Below are positions 45,405-56,612 of a stretch of 64,000 nt of DNA, one piece after another. Origin of the DNA: Siphonodentalium dalli. Lineage: Eukaryota; Mollusca; Scaphopoda; Gadilida; Siphonodentaliidae. The notes beneath the pieces were generated by a model. The model was not told where the DNA came from. It did no database searches and was given only the letters and a program-made list of their open reading frames with translations. Where the stretch lies: assembly GCA_032622095.1 (NCBI GenBank), contig CP136068.1:60842025-60906024 (forward strand), in the 5' to 3' direction. A program made the position numbers and the translations under genes. The number at the start of each line of letters is the position of its first letter. Positions within the stretch are counted from its first letter, which is position 1.

Positions 45405-45600
45405 AAATGACTTCGATTTGACATCATCATTTCGATTTATCTGTCCCTTGATTCGTCTCCCTTTGCTATCACAGACTACCAGAATCTTCTGTTGTGATTT
45501 TATTCTTCTCTTCTTCTTCTCTTCTCTTTCTAGTTTCTTCTGCTCCTCTTTGCAACCTTTGTATTTGCCATTTATTTCGGAATTTCACAGCACTGACAAA
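45405..45600 (-). pseudogene. LINE esterase ORF, N-terminal part (block I)
   Basis: Read on the minus strand: a lysine/glutamate-rich stretch (KKLEREEKKKRRIKSQQ), then ILVVCDSKGRRIKGQINRND and VKSKSFL. ILVVCDSKGR is the block I nucleophile motif (GDS in most family members, CDS here). The frame is closed by a stop just upstream, with no ATG in the frame, so the true start is lost or further away. Confidence 0.65.
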
Positions 45601-45871
45601 CCCTCAAGCGATAAAAGTCTATTAAATGACATTTTCAGATCAAATAATTTATTCAATATCAATAATAAGTATATATAATTTATATAAATTGGAAATACAA
45701 CTTTAGATGATCACTATTTCACTCAGATATCACCGATTATATTGCAAAAACACTGCGCTGAATTTTGTCCACGTCTGCCATCTTTGACCAGAAGTGACTT
45801 AATAACTGCTATATTACTTGACAAGCTTCTATTCTCTGCTAATTTAATGCTACAGTCTTCTCTGATTCCAG

Positions 45872-45960
45872 CATGGTGAGAGTATCACTGAAGTAAGAAC
45901 ACCACCCAACTCATCATTCATTGACAACATAAGAACAGTGTTCGGACCTTCAATTGCCAA
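45872..45960 (+). CDS. MLH1: MLH1 exon (equals human exon 8), codons 197-226
   Basis: Begins in phase 0 after TCTGATTCCAG and reads HGESITEVRTPPNSSFID, then NIRTVFGPSIA, with two bases of the next codon (AA, giving Lys) before GTATGT. Human is [30 protein letters not shown]. It is 89 nt, as in human. It belongs to the transducer half of the MutL N-terminal domain. No next exon is found up to 64000, so the following intron is longer than 18 kb. Confidence 0.97.
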
Positions 45961-45994
45961 GTATGTATCACCATATTCTCATTCTATAGAGCTG

Positions 45995-46113
45995 TTAACC
46001 CTTTCATGACGGAGCTGAACTGGTGCAGCATTACATATCATGTGCCAGTGCATTCTCTTTATGCGAGTCTCCCATAGGATGCCTCACATATATAAGAGAA
46101 TGCATTGACACCA
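45995..46113. repeat. TTAACCCTTT-led fragment with single palindrome
   Basis: TTAACCCTTTCATGACGG at 45995, only 34 bp after the MLH1 exon 8 donor. It is followed by the palindrome GTGCCAGTGCATTCTCTTTA ... ATATATAAGAGAATGCATTG (46042-46113). The arms are the same as in the MITE at 32464-32830. No right-hand TTAA end is clear. Confidence 0.7.
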
Positions 46114-46295
46114 GGTTTTCGCAAAATTTCAGGAAGCCGCATACCCTATTTTTTGTACAGGATTTAAAGAATATCCTTTGAATCTTCTCATTAAATTATA
46201 CACAGCTGTGTTCTTTGAATCTTCTCATGAAATTATACACAGTATAACAGTGAACAGTCTGGAACAATGAAAATGGTCTCAGATTGAGTTGATTT

Positions 46296-46555
46296 TTAGC
46301 TCAACTTTAGAATGTAATGTATAGAGCTATTGCCATGGGTTGGCGTCCGCCGTCAGTGCATGTGTCAACAATTTCCCTACAGGCCTCATCCGATCTTCAC
46401 CATACTTCATATGTAGCTTCAGGGTGACCTATAGATGGGAGCTATCAAATTTTTCCGAATTTAAATGAAAAACATGGCTGCCAGCAGCCATCTTGGATTT
46501 CAAATTTGAATCTTATCGCCACACCCTACAGCACGTATTTATGGCCAGATCATTT
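46296..46555 (+). mobile_element. Family 1 element, diverged and 3'-truncated
   Basis: TTAGCTCAACTTTAGAATG, then ATAGAGCTATTGCCATGG, and one unit with 'CATACTTCATATGTAGC' and 'GCAGCCATCTTGGATTTC'. It ends at the family 10 element. Confidence 0.7.
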
Positions 46556-47390
46556 TTATGTTTACCCATACCATAGTATGGTAAACATAATGTCGACGTC
46601 CGGATTGACCACTCGTCGTGTGTCCGTCCGTCTGTCCGTCCGTCTGTCTGTCCATGGACACTTTACGCATGGTGCGATAACTCAAAAATTTTCTATCCGA
46701 TCGGAACCAAATTTTGTATATGAGTTTCTCAGACCAAAATACAGATATAGTTCAAATATGGGTTTGATCCGAATTTTTTTTACGGAGTTATGGCCCTTTT
46801 TCGACCTCGAATTCACGCATGCTGTCGTAACTCGAACAATTTTTATCTGATCGGAACCAAATTTGGTATGCGAGTTTCAGAGCCCAAAATACAGATCGAG
46901 TTCGAATATGGGTTTGATCCGATTTATTTTAAAGGAGTTATGACCTTTTTTTCAAAAATAAAATTAAAAAAACTAAAATCCGATGCTAAAACCGAAGTAT
47001 ATTTTGTCCGATTGTGTTCATATTTGATATGTAGGTTTATGATGACATGCCCCCTCATCTTGGTTGATCGGTTTAGAAAATAATTAACCCTTTACACACA
47101 TGCTATCCAATGCAATAAGTTGAACATATTTCTTCTGATCTGCCTCATATTTCTTACCCAGGTTTTTCTTAGCATGTTCTTCGTCTGTATGGTTTTTGGT
47201 ATTGTTTAATTAACCCTTTTCACTCTTATGTTTACTTAGAATTCACCCAAGCTGCTATGACTCAAAACATTTTTCATCTGATCAGCACCAAATTTGGTAT
47301 ATGAATTTATCACCCCTAAATACAGATCGAGTTCGAATATGGGTTTGATCCGATATATTTTAACAGAGTTATGACCCTTTATAATTCAAG
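46556..47390 (+). mobile_element. Hairpin-led tandem element family 10
   Basis: The 5' palindrome GTTTACCCATACCATAGTAT then GGTAAACATAATG is followed by GTGTCCGTCCGTCTGTCC. About three units follow, with 'TTCTATCCGATCGGAACC', 'AAATTTGGTATGCGAGTTTC', 'CAGATCGAGTTCGAATATGG' and 'GGAGTTATGGCCC'. The last unit is separated by a segment with two TTAACCC motifs (47084, 47210), probably a later insertion. No 3' hairpin is seen. Confidence 0.75.
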
Positions 47391-48520
47391 TAATTACTGC
47401 TGGGAATTTTAAGAGAACATATCTCCCAGACCATGTGTGTAATTGAAATGAGTTAATTATCACTAGGGACTATAAAGCCTGATAGTGGTACTGTTGGCTG
47501 GCAGGATTTGTTATCATATTAATGTCAAATTGATTGATGGCTATCTGGTGGAGTTCTGTTTTCTGTGCAATATTAAGTTAACCCCTTTACTGAAACAGGT
47601 TCATTACTAAAGTTTATGTAAACACTATAGGACACCTATTCTAAAATATTAAATTGGAATAGTCCATTGTTACTTTGTAGGGATGTTTTACAGACATTGT
47701 TGTCTACATACACTGTTGTCTTATCTTAGACAAAAATTAATCCACACATTCCCAGTTCCATGATATGATGTCATTGCAAATGATTAACCCTCTCCACACA
47801 TCATATGGTTTTGATGCTTTTCGTTTGATCATTCTCCTATATTATGTCCAGGTTGATGGTGATCCACTTTTGATTTGCATGGATTTGGGATTAAAATTAA
47901 ACCATTCCATAGACACATATTATGCGATAGACAGATATAATATTATCCATTTCACTTTGATCCAGGTTCAGTAAGGGTTTCAATAAATCACCAATTATAT
48001 ATTCATCATTAGAGGAAATGTCTTATTTTGAAATTCCCTCAATTGCATTTGGGCTCCAGGGTAATATTAATGGTGCTGGTATTCTTGAGACTGACTTATT
48101 GTATGGGTTTCTAAATCCAATGACATGCTTTGTATAGACTATTTTGTGTTTATCAGTTCATTAGTTTGGGTAAGATTAACCCTATTCTATCCGATTTGAT
48201 AACTCAAATATTTCCATTGATTATGTTTATACATGTAGTTCTTGGCATAGTTGACAAGAGCACACCCCTAACCTGCATAGTGAGGGTCATTTGGTTTATT
48301 TGCTTAAAAATATTAACATCCTCCGCCAATCCTGTTGACACAATGTGATAACTAAATATTTTTCACATGATCACTATATTAAGTGTGAATTGTTGAAACT
48401 TTAGCACTCATGAAAAGGTTGATGTAAGGATTTATAAAATTTATAAAAATAGCTAATCGCTATCGCCAAGGTATGGGTTAAACATCTGCCGATCGTGATC
48501 GGCCTCTCGTTAATTTTGCA
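47391..48520. other. Intronic stretch with scattered TTAACCC motifs
   Basis: AT-rich. TTAACCC or TTAACCCC occurs at 47578, 47784 and 48176, in continuation of 45995, 47084 and 47210. No genes are recognised. Confidence 0.5.
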
Positions 48521-48855
48521 GGCATGATTGTGATCACCTGTAGATGGGAGCTATTGAACTTGGAACAATTTACACCCTACAGACGGTTCCTCATCCGATC
48601 ATCAGCAAACTTTATACAGATCTTCGGGGTGACCTCTAGATGGGAGCCTTCTATTTTGACCGAAATTTGTTGAAAATCGTGGCCGTCGGTGGCCATCTTG
48701 TAATTTGCTCTTTGTGTGACTAAATCCTTTACAGACCATATCCCTCTCATCTGATCATGATCAAACTTTATATGGATCCTCAGCGTGACATCTTTTTTAT
48801 CGTTCTTTTCATAGCTCATAAAAAAATTAACTCCTCCCCAAGTTGAGTTCATTTA
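48521..48855 (+). mobile_element. Family 1 relic
   Basis: Very diverged: 'GATCACCTGTAGATGGGAGC', 'GGCCGTCGGTGGCCATCTTG', 'GTGTGACTAAATCCTTTA' and a tail 'CTCCCCAAGTTGAG'. Probably the oldest copy in the window. Confidence 0.6.
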
Positions 48856-49410
48856 TATTATTAAAAGCCTTGTATGATGGGGATGACATTATTATGCTGT
48901 AACCTTACTCAGCCACCCATATGTCCCCAGTAATGAAGTTATGCAAGGGGATGGGAAATGCAACATATTCTGAGCTTGTATTCCTAAATTATTCAGTCAA
49001 TACATTTAAAACTTGGCACATATATTTAGTACCAAGGGAACCTGTGCACCTGAGATTGTGAGGTCCTTCTGACTTTTATTAGTTCAGTTATCCTCCTTTT
49101 TCAAATTATTCGCAACATGCATAATTTTCTCCAAGCTTGTATTCCTACATTTTTCAGTCAATTTATTTGAAACTTGGCACGGATTTAGCACCTGCAATTA
49201 TGAGCTTAATCCAACTTTTTTTTAGTGGAGTTAACCCCCTTTTTCAACCAAGAAATTGGTCACAACTTGCCTAAGTTTATCTGAGCTTGTATTCCTTGTT
49301 TTTTTTTCTTTTAAGATATATATTAATATGGCTATCCTTAATGTAACCCAATTGCACTGCAGGGGTTCTGTAGTCCCACTGGGTCAGTCTCACCTCTTGT
49401 TCATAACTGG
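48856..49410 (+). repeat. Family 8 repeat copy with 3' end
   Basis: Three units with 'GCATAATTTTCTCCAAGC', 'TTGTATTCCTACATTTTTC', 'AACTTGGCAC' and 'TTTAGTACCAAGGGAAC'. The end reads CAATTGCACTGCAGGGGTTC, TAGTCCCACTGGGTCAGTC and CACCTCTTGTTC. Confidence 0.7.
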
Positions 49411-50500
49411 TCCCAACCCTAGCTTATACTCAGCGGCGCAGCTTCCAGTTGGTTTGTTTATGATTTTTTTTTATCTGGCGACCTCCTGTCAGGTGATAAA
49501 TTTTCCTTCATATGTGAGGCACAGCATCTGACAGGAAGTGCACAGACAAAATACATAATTGAAAAACACGGAATAGTAGACGGAACGCTAATTTTGCTGC
49601 AATTTAAGAAAAAGACTCGGGTAGAGATTGTTTCAAACACAAAGGATTATGTTCCGCAATGAATCTCTTATCCAGGGATGTTGAAACAATAGCCTACCAC
49701 TCATCTCAACGCAATGGATAATGCTCTCCCAAACCCACCAGAAAATAACAACAAGTTATGAAAATATATTTTGAAGATGAATGCATGGTTCCAGACCTCC
49801 AGTTACTTCAACAACAAGCGATATATGTTGTAATATCGCTAGATATTGAAAACCAAATGTAAACGAGGCCTTAGTATCAATACCATTTAACAGGACTATT
49901 TCCATTTATTGTTGGATAATTAACAAAATAATTATTGCTGTCCATCTAAATAAACCATTGGAACAGACATAAAAAGTAACAAGACAGCCAATTACTGTGG
50001 AGTCGCTCACCTAGAACTATATATTCACTCAGCTTAGAAATTAAGTGTTCACATTCATTACGTGTACACTGGCTTTAAAAAATGATTCGGGGGTACCTCA
50101 CCAAATGTACTGAGCTGTTGTGGGTCATAATATCAGTTCCAACGGGGTTTTATTACTGTGAAACAAGTCAATGAATATCAAAGAATATAATTTGACATAC
50201 TATATACGATATTTCACGACGTTAGCCACACGTGGACGCCATTTTGACGTCATATCTAACCAAGTAAATTGAAAGCAGTTGCTGCTTATATATTATCATG
50301 TTATATATGGTTGTTGGGATATCAGAAAGATTTATTGGACACTGTGTTGTGAACTAACTTGCAAAGGTGGTTTGCATTATTCATTAAGTCAAAGTGGAGT
50401 GGCTCAGGGGCGCGCGGGGTAATTGTTAGGGAAGGGGGACTGAAAACCTGTAGAATGAGATTGTACTATGAATGGATTATTGTAGTTGATTTCAACTGGA
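49411..50500. other. Intronic stretch without recognisable genes
   Basis: No repeat, domain or splice-bounded exon that I can support. Confidence 0.5.
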
Positions 50501-50539
50501 ATAGGTTATACTGGCGAACCTCTGCCCGCCTGTCAACCC

Positions 50540-52125
50540 GTACGTCCATCTAGCTGTGTGTCCATCCATGCATCTGTATGTATACGTCCGTCCGATGTCT
50601 GTTCGGCGGACTTGAGGTCTGAATCAGTATTCTGTGTTTTACGCCATATTTTCGGACAAGAATTATGCTCTCAAAATGAATCAATGGTGTGTTCTGTCGA
50701 CAAATATTTCTCGTGGGGTATATCATCATGGCAGGTATTCAAACTGGCGTCAATTGGGTTCTCATTCTACCGACAAACGCAGCAAATGCTAGGTGCGGTT
50801 TGGATCCCCCGAGTCCACCCCAGGGTCTGTGTTTTACACTACTAATTCATCAATATAATCGACTTGAGTGTGTGCATGTGTCGAGAATGTTACCACTTGG
50901 TGATCAGCAATCAGAATCGAGGGTACTAAATAATAAACGCTCTTTATATAAAAACAAAACTGAAAGTTTGATATAAACTCTTTAAACTTGGATCAAGCCT
51001 TGTTATTTAAATATATGCCCATCATAGGATAGACTACGATGTCACATTTCTCAGAAATTGGGCACTTTTTGTTTTATTCCACAATAAAATGTGCAACAGA
51101 ATCGTGAGTGCAGTTTGAATACATGTACCACCTTATTTTTGGACAAGAATTATGGTTCTAAAATGAGCCAATGATGTATTTTTTTAATTATATTAAGTCA
51201 TGGAATATATCACCATGGCATATGCATTCAAATTGGCATAATTTGGGCTTTCATTTTATCATACACGCAGCCAATCCTAAATGCGGCTTGAAATCTCCGG
51301 GTCCACTGACGGATTTTCGATATGTACATTATGTGTTCTACACATAATGTGTATTGATCAAAAGATCTTCTCCCTCACCTTAAGTCGCCGCCTTCAACAA
51401 ACCATGACCTGTCAGCGCAGATCGCACGCTAATACACTACCAATAAACATGCATTTCCCATGACCTTATATGACATGTGTCAGTCTAGACTTACAATACA
51501 CTACGAATAAACATGCATGTCGCGGTCATTAGACCGTAAACGTGACCTTATATGACATTCAATACACAAAGCTCACGGCTACCGATTAACACAGTTTCAT
51601 TTCGTGGTCAACAGCTATGACCGTCTTCCCTATGCTACTGTCATAATCAAAATAACTCTAACAAATATTTGGCATTAGTGCAACACTAGAGATCGGTCTG
51701 TTTGCGGCCTGAACTTACTCAATCATCATCATCATCATCAGACAATATACACTGCACATGGACTGCCGTCGGCTTTATACACTAAGCATAATTCCAAATA
51801 TACTAGGCGTCTATAATCCCCCAATACACAGTGGATTGGTAATTGGAAATTACACATACCAGCAAAAGTTAATTGCCACTGTCTGACAAAGGTGAAATGT
51901 TATATCCAAGTGATTGCAGACTATTGTAAAGAAATTGTTTCTTAATTTTGTTAGCGTTTCTTTACAAACATATCAAGAATTTAATAGATAAATATATCAT
52001 TTTCTGAGGTGAGGTGGGCACCAGAGTTATTCTGATGTTTGTAAGGGAATTGTTACTAAATTTTTATAGCGTTTCTTCACCACATTTCAACAGGTAAATA
52101 TACAATTTTCCGAGATGATGTATTT
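50540..52125. repeat. Long dispersed duplication, copy 1 (left part)
   Basis: It starts with a CCGTACGTCCATCTAGC-type stretch. Modules found here recur at 57000-58960: 'TTTTCGGACAAGAATTA' with 'AATGAATCAATGGTGTGTTC' and 'GGTGCGGTTT' (50630-50810, 51140-51290, 58110-58295); 'AATACACTACCAATAAACAT' with GCATGTCGCGG (51430, 51495, 57150, 57215); 'GTCAACAGCTATGACCG' (51607, 57345); 'TTTGGCATTAGTGC' (51668, 57023, 57418); 'AATACACAGTG' (51821, 58470); and 'AGCGTTTCTTTACAAACATA'. No protein is evident. It may be the non-coding body of a large transposable element. Confidence 0.75.
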
Positions 52126-53757
52126 TTAGCTCAACTTTACTTTGTAAAGTTTGAGCTATTGCCATGGCTTGGTATCCGTCTTGTGTGTGCGTGTATGCAT
52201 GTGTGCGTGTGTGCGTGATTCGTCAACAATTTCCTTTAGCACGGGCTACAGTTCGTACCTTTGGTCCTATTATTATGAAATTTGTCATGGATGTTGACAT
52301 TGAAATGTAGATGGGAACGAGTCATTTTGGGGTCATTCGGAAAAAAAACATGGCCGCCAGTGGCCATATTGGATTTCAAAATTCAATTCATTCGCCCGGG
52401 CTACAGGCCGTACTGTTTGTCTTATTGTCATGAAATTTGGCATGGATGTTAATATTGACATGTAGATGGGAATGAGTCATTTTGGGGTCATTCGGCCCAA
52501 AAACATGGCCGCCAGCAGCCATCTTGGATTTTACTCTTTGTATGACTAAATTCTTTAGCGCGGGCTACAGGCCGTACTTTTCGTCTGATCATCATTAAAT
52601 TTGTCAAGAATGTTAATAATGACATGTAGATGGGAACGAGTCATTTTGGGATCATTCGGCCAAAAAACATGGCCGCCAGCAGCCATCTTGGATTTTACTC
52701 TTTGTATGACTAAATCCTTTAGCACGGGCTACAGGTCGTACCTTTAGTCTGATCATCATAAAATTTGTCATGGCTGTTGAAATTGGAATGTAGATGGGAA
52801 CGAGTCATTTTGGGGTCATTCGGACAAAAAACATGGCCGCCAGTGGCCATCTTGGATTTCAAAATTTAATCCATTAGCACGGGCCACAGGTCGTACTGTT
52901 CGTCTGATCAACATGAAATTTGTCATGGATGATAATATTGACATGTAGATGGGAACGAGTAATTTTGGGGTCATTCGGCCAAAAAACATGGCCGCCAGCA
53001 GCCATCTTGGATTTTACTCTTTGTATGACTAAATTCTTTAGCACGGGCTGCAAGTCGTACCTTTAGTCTGATTATCATAAAATTTGTCATGGATGTTAAC
53101 AATGAAATGTAGATGGGAACGAGTAAGTTTGGGGTCATTCGGCCAAAAAACATGGTTGCCAGCAGCCATCTTGGATTTTACTCTTTGTATGACTAAATCC
53201 TTTAGCACGGGCTACAGGTTGTACCTTTAGGCTGATCATCATAAAATTCGTCATGAATGTTAATAATGACATGTAGATGGGAACGAGTAATTTTGGGGTC
53301 ATTCGGTCAAAAAACATGGCCGCCAGCAGCCATCTTGGATTTTACTCTTTGTATGACTAGATCCTTTAGCATAGGCTACAGGTCATACCTTTATTCTGAT
53401 CATCGTAAAATTTGTCATGAATGTTAATAATGACATGTAGATGGGAACGAGTCATTTTGGGGTCATTCGGTCAAAAAACATGGCCGCCAGCAGCCATCTT
53501 GGATTTTACTCTTTGTATGACTAAATTCTTTAGCATGGGCTACAGGTCGTACCTTTAGTCTGATCGTCATAAAATTTGTCATGGATGTTAACGATGACAT
53601 GTAGATGGGAACGACTCATTTTGGGGTCATTCGGCCGAAAACATGGCCACCAGCAGCCATCTTGGATTTTACTCCACATTCCTAATCGCTCCATTGACTG
53701 TAATACATTAAATTATTCCCTTTCCAAGTTGAGCTACAGTGTCATTGACACTTTCAT
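52126..53757 (+). mobile_element. Family 1 element, full length, with paralogous empty site
   Basis: Intact 5' and 3' hairpin ends and about nine units. The flanks are CCGAGATGATGTA on the left and AAGGCACCTGGGTGAATTTT on the right. At 58770-58800 the same sequence is uninterrupted: CCGAGATGATGTAAGGCACC. The insert therefore starts with TTTTTAGCTC and includes ATTAGTACTA after the canonical TTTCAT end. Confidence 0.9.
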
Positions 53758-53997
53758 ATTAGTACTAAAGGCACCTGGGTGAATTTTGAAGTGTGTATGG
53801 GTATTATTACGTTATCCTGACAACGTTCCGTTACAAAATATCAAGACTTAACAGATAATTATACCATTTGTATGGGTGAGGTTGGACACCTGAGTGATTT
53901 TTTAACGCCTGTAAGGGATATATCCCGTGATGTTGATACATGGCGTTACTTTACAAAATATCGAGACTTTAATAGATAAATATATGACCCCTACTTA
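53758..53997. repeat. Long dispersed duplication, piece between two family 1 elements
   Basis: 'AAGGCACCTGGGTGAATTTT', 'GTTATCCTGACAACGTTCC' and 'TTACAAAATATCAAGAC', as at 58785-58860, followed by a second, diverged unit of the same phrases ('TTACTTTACAAAATATCG'). Confidence 0.75.
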
Positions 53998-56612
53998 TTA
54001 GCTCAACTTTACTTTGTAAAGTTTGAGCTATTGCCATGGCTTGGTATCCGTCGTCCATGTGTGCGTGTGTGCGTGTGTGTGTGTGCGTGATGCGTTAACA
54101 ATTTCCTTTAGCACGGGCTACAGTTCGTACCTTTGGTCCGATTATTATGAAATTTGTCATGGATGTTGACATTGACATGTAGATGGGAACGAGTCATTTT
54201 GGGGTCATTCGGAAAAAAAACATGGCCGCCAGTGGCCATCTTGGATTTCAAAATTCAATCCATTAGCACGGGCTACAGGCTGTACCGTTCGTCTTATTGT
54301 CATGAAATTTGTCACGGATGTTAATATTGACATGTAGATGGGAACGAGTAATTTTGGGGTAATTTGGCCAAAAAACATGGCCGCCGGCAGCCATCTTAGA
54401 TTTTACTTTTTGCATGACTAAATCCTTTGACACGGGCTACAGGTCGTACCTTTGGTCAGATCATCATAAAATTTGTCATGGATGTTAACAATGACATGTA
54501 GATGGGAACGAGTCTTTTTTGGGTCATTCGGGCAAAAAACATGGCCGCCAGCAGCCATCTTGGATTTTACTCTTTGTATGACTAAATCCTTTAGCACGGG
54601 CTACAGGTCGTACCTTTAGTCTGATCATCATGAAATTTGTAATGGCTGTTGAAATTAGAATGTAGATGGGAACGAGTCGTTTTGGGGTCATTCGGACAAA
54701 AAACATGGCCACCAGCAGCCATCTTTGATTTCAAAATTTAATCCATTAGCACAGGCCACAGGTCGTACTGTTCGTCTGATCATCATTAAATTTGTCATGG
54801 ATGTTAACAATGACATGTAGATGGGAACGAGTAATTTTGGGGTCATTCGGCCAAAAAACATGGCCGCCAGCAGCCATCTTGGATTTTACTCTTTGTATGA
54901 CTAAATTCTTTAGCACAGGCTACAGGTCGTACCTTTAGTCTGATCATCATAAAATTTGTCATGGATGTTAACAATGACATGTAGATGGGAACGAGTCATT
55001 TTGGGGTCATTCGGCCGAAAAACATGGCCGCCTTCAGCCATCTTGGATTTTACTCTTTGTATGACTAAATCATTTAGCACGGGCTACATGTCGTACTTTT
55101 AGTCTGATCATCATAAAATTTGTCATGAATGTTAATAATGACATGTAGATGAGAACGAGTCATTTTGGGGTCATTCGGCCAAAAAACATGGCCACCAGAA
55201 GCCATCTTGGATTTTACTCTTTGTATGACTAAATCATTTAGCACGGGCTACAGGTCGTACTTTTAGTCTGATCATCATAAATTTTGTTATGGCTGTTGAA
55301 ATTGTAATGTAGATGGGAACGAGTCATTTTGGGGTGATTCGGATGAAAAACATGGCCGCCAGTGGCCATCTTTGATTTCAAAATTCAATCCATTAGCACA
55401 GGCTACAGGTCGTACCTTTAGTCTGATCATCATGAAATTTGTCATGGATGATAAGAATGACATATAGATGGGAACGAGTCATTTTGAGGTCATTCGGCCA
55501 AAAAACATGGCCGCCAGCAGCCATCTTGGATTTTATTGTATGACTAGATCCTTTAGCACAGGCTACAGGTTGTACCTTTAGTCTGATCATCATAAAATTT
55601 GTCATGGATGTTAACAATGACATGTAGATGGGAACAAGTCATTTTGAGGTCATTCGGCCAAAAAACATGGCCGCCAGCAGCCATCTTGGATTTTACTCTT
55701 TGTATGACTAAATCATTTAGCACGGGCTACATGTCGTACTTTTAGTCTGATCATCATAAAATTTGTCATGAATGTTAATAATGACATGTAGATGGGAACG
55801 GGTCATTTTGGGGTCATTCGGCCAAAAAACATGGTCACCAGAAGCCATCTTGGATTTTACTCTTTGTATGACTAAATCCTTTAGCACGGACTACAGGTCG
55901 TACCTTGAGTCTGATCATCATGAAATTGGAATGTAGATGGGTACGAGTCATTTTGGGGTCATTTGGATGAAAAACATGGCCGCAAGTGGCCATCTTTGAT
56001 TTCAAAATTCAATCCATTAGCACAGGCTCCAGGTCGTACTGTTCGTCTGATCATCATAAAATTTATCATGGATGTTAATATTGACATGTAGATGGGAACG
56101 ATTAATTTTGGGGTCATTCGGCCAAAAAACATGACCGCAGCAGCCATCTTGGATTTTGCTCTTTGTATGACTAAATCCTTTTGCACGGGCTACAGGTTGT
56201 ACCTTTAGTCTGATCATCATAAAATTTGTCATGGATGTTAGCAATGGCATGTAGATTGGAACGAGTCATTTTGAGGTCATTCAGCCAAAAAACATGGCCG
56301 CCAGCAGCCATCTTGGATTTTACTCTTTGTATGACTAAATTCTTTAGCATGGGCTACAGGTCGTACCTTTAGTCTGATCGTCATAAAATTTGTCATGGAT
56401 GTTAACGATGACATGTGGATGGGATACAATCATTTTGGGGTCATTCGGCCGAAGACATGGCCGTCAGCAGCCATCTTGGATTTTACTTTTCTCTTCATGT
56501 CTATAAACTAGTATTAGACATTCAACTTTCCACATTCCTAATCGCTCCATTGACTGTAATACATTAAATTATTCCCTTTCCAAGTTGAGCTACAGTGTCA
56601 TTGACACTTTCA
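53998..56612 (+). mobile_element. Family 1 element, full length, largest copy
   Basis: 5' TTAGCTCAACTTTAC / GTAAAGTTTGAGCTA, ATTGCCATGGCTTGG, a GTGTGCGTGTGTG run, then GATGCGTTAACAATTTCCTT. About fifteen units follow. Type A units carry 'CGCCAGTGGCCATC' plus 'TTTCAAAATTCAATCCATTA'; type B units carry 'CGCCAGCAGCCATC' plus 'TTTTACTCTTTGTATGACTA', with a period near 165 bp. The tail is CTCTTCATGTCTATAAACTA, CCCTTTCCAAGTTGAGCTAC and AGTGTCATTGACACTTTCAT. The right flank 'AATCATGACAAATAAACAGC' matches 'GCATGACAAATAATCAGC' at 58859, so this copy also sits in the long duplication. Confidence 0.9.

Larger units (their letters stand above)
41346..45600 (-). mobile_element. Broken CR1-like LINE (esterase, PHD and endonuclease ORFs), twice interrupted
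   Basis: Read on the minus strand, the order is: an esterase (SGNH hydrolase) ORF, a PHD-finger ORF with coiled coil and RNA-binding-like region, then the start of an endonuclease/RT ORF. ORF1 esterase and PHD domains are known from CR1-like non-LTR retrotransposons. The polymerase and 3' end are missing: the element stops within the endonuclease near 41346. That is unusual, because LINE copies normally lose the 5' end. A family 3 element (44434-45401) and a 969-bp insert flanked by a 158-bp duplication (43250-44218) split the esterase ORF. Several stops and frameshifts make it non-functional. Confidence 0.8.

Noticed and set aside
48-56200. Many open frames of 60-100 codons such as KSKMAAGGHVFWPNDPKMTR or MFFGRMTPKLLVPIYMS
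   Set aside because: They are readings of family 1 core units on the minus strand. The same peptides recur because the DNA repeats, and stops interrupt them at random.
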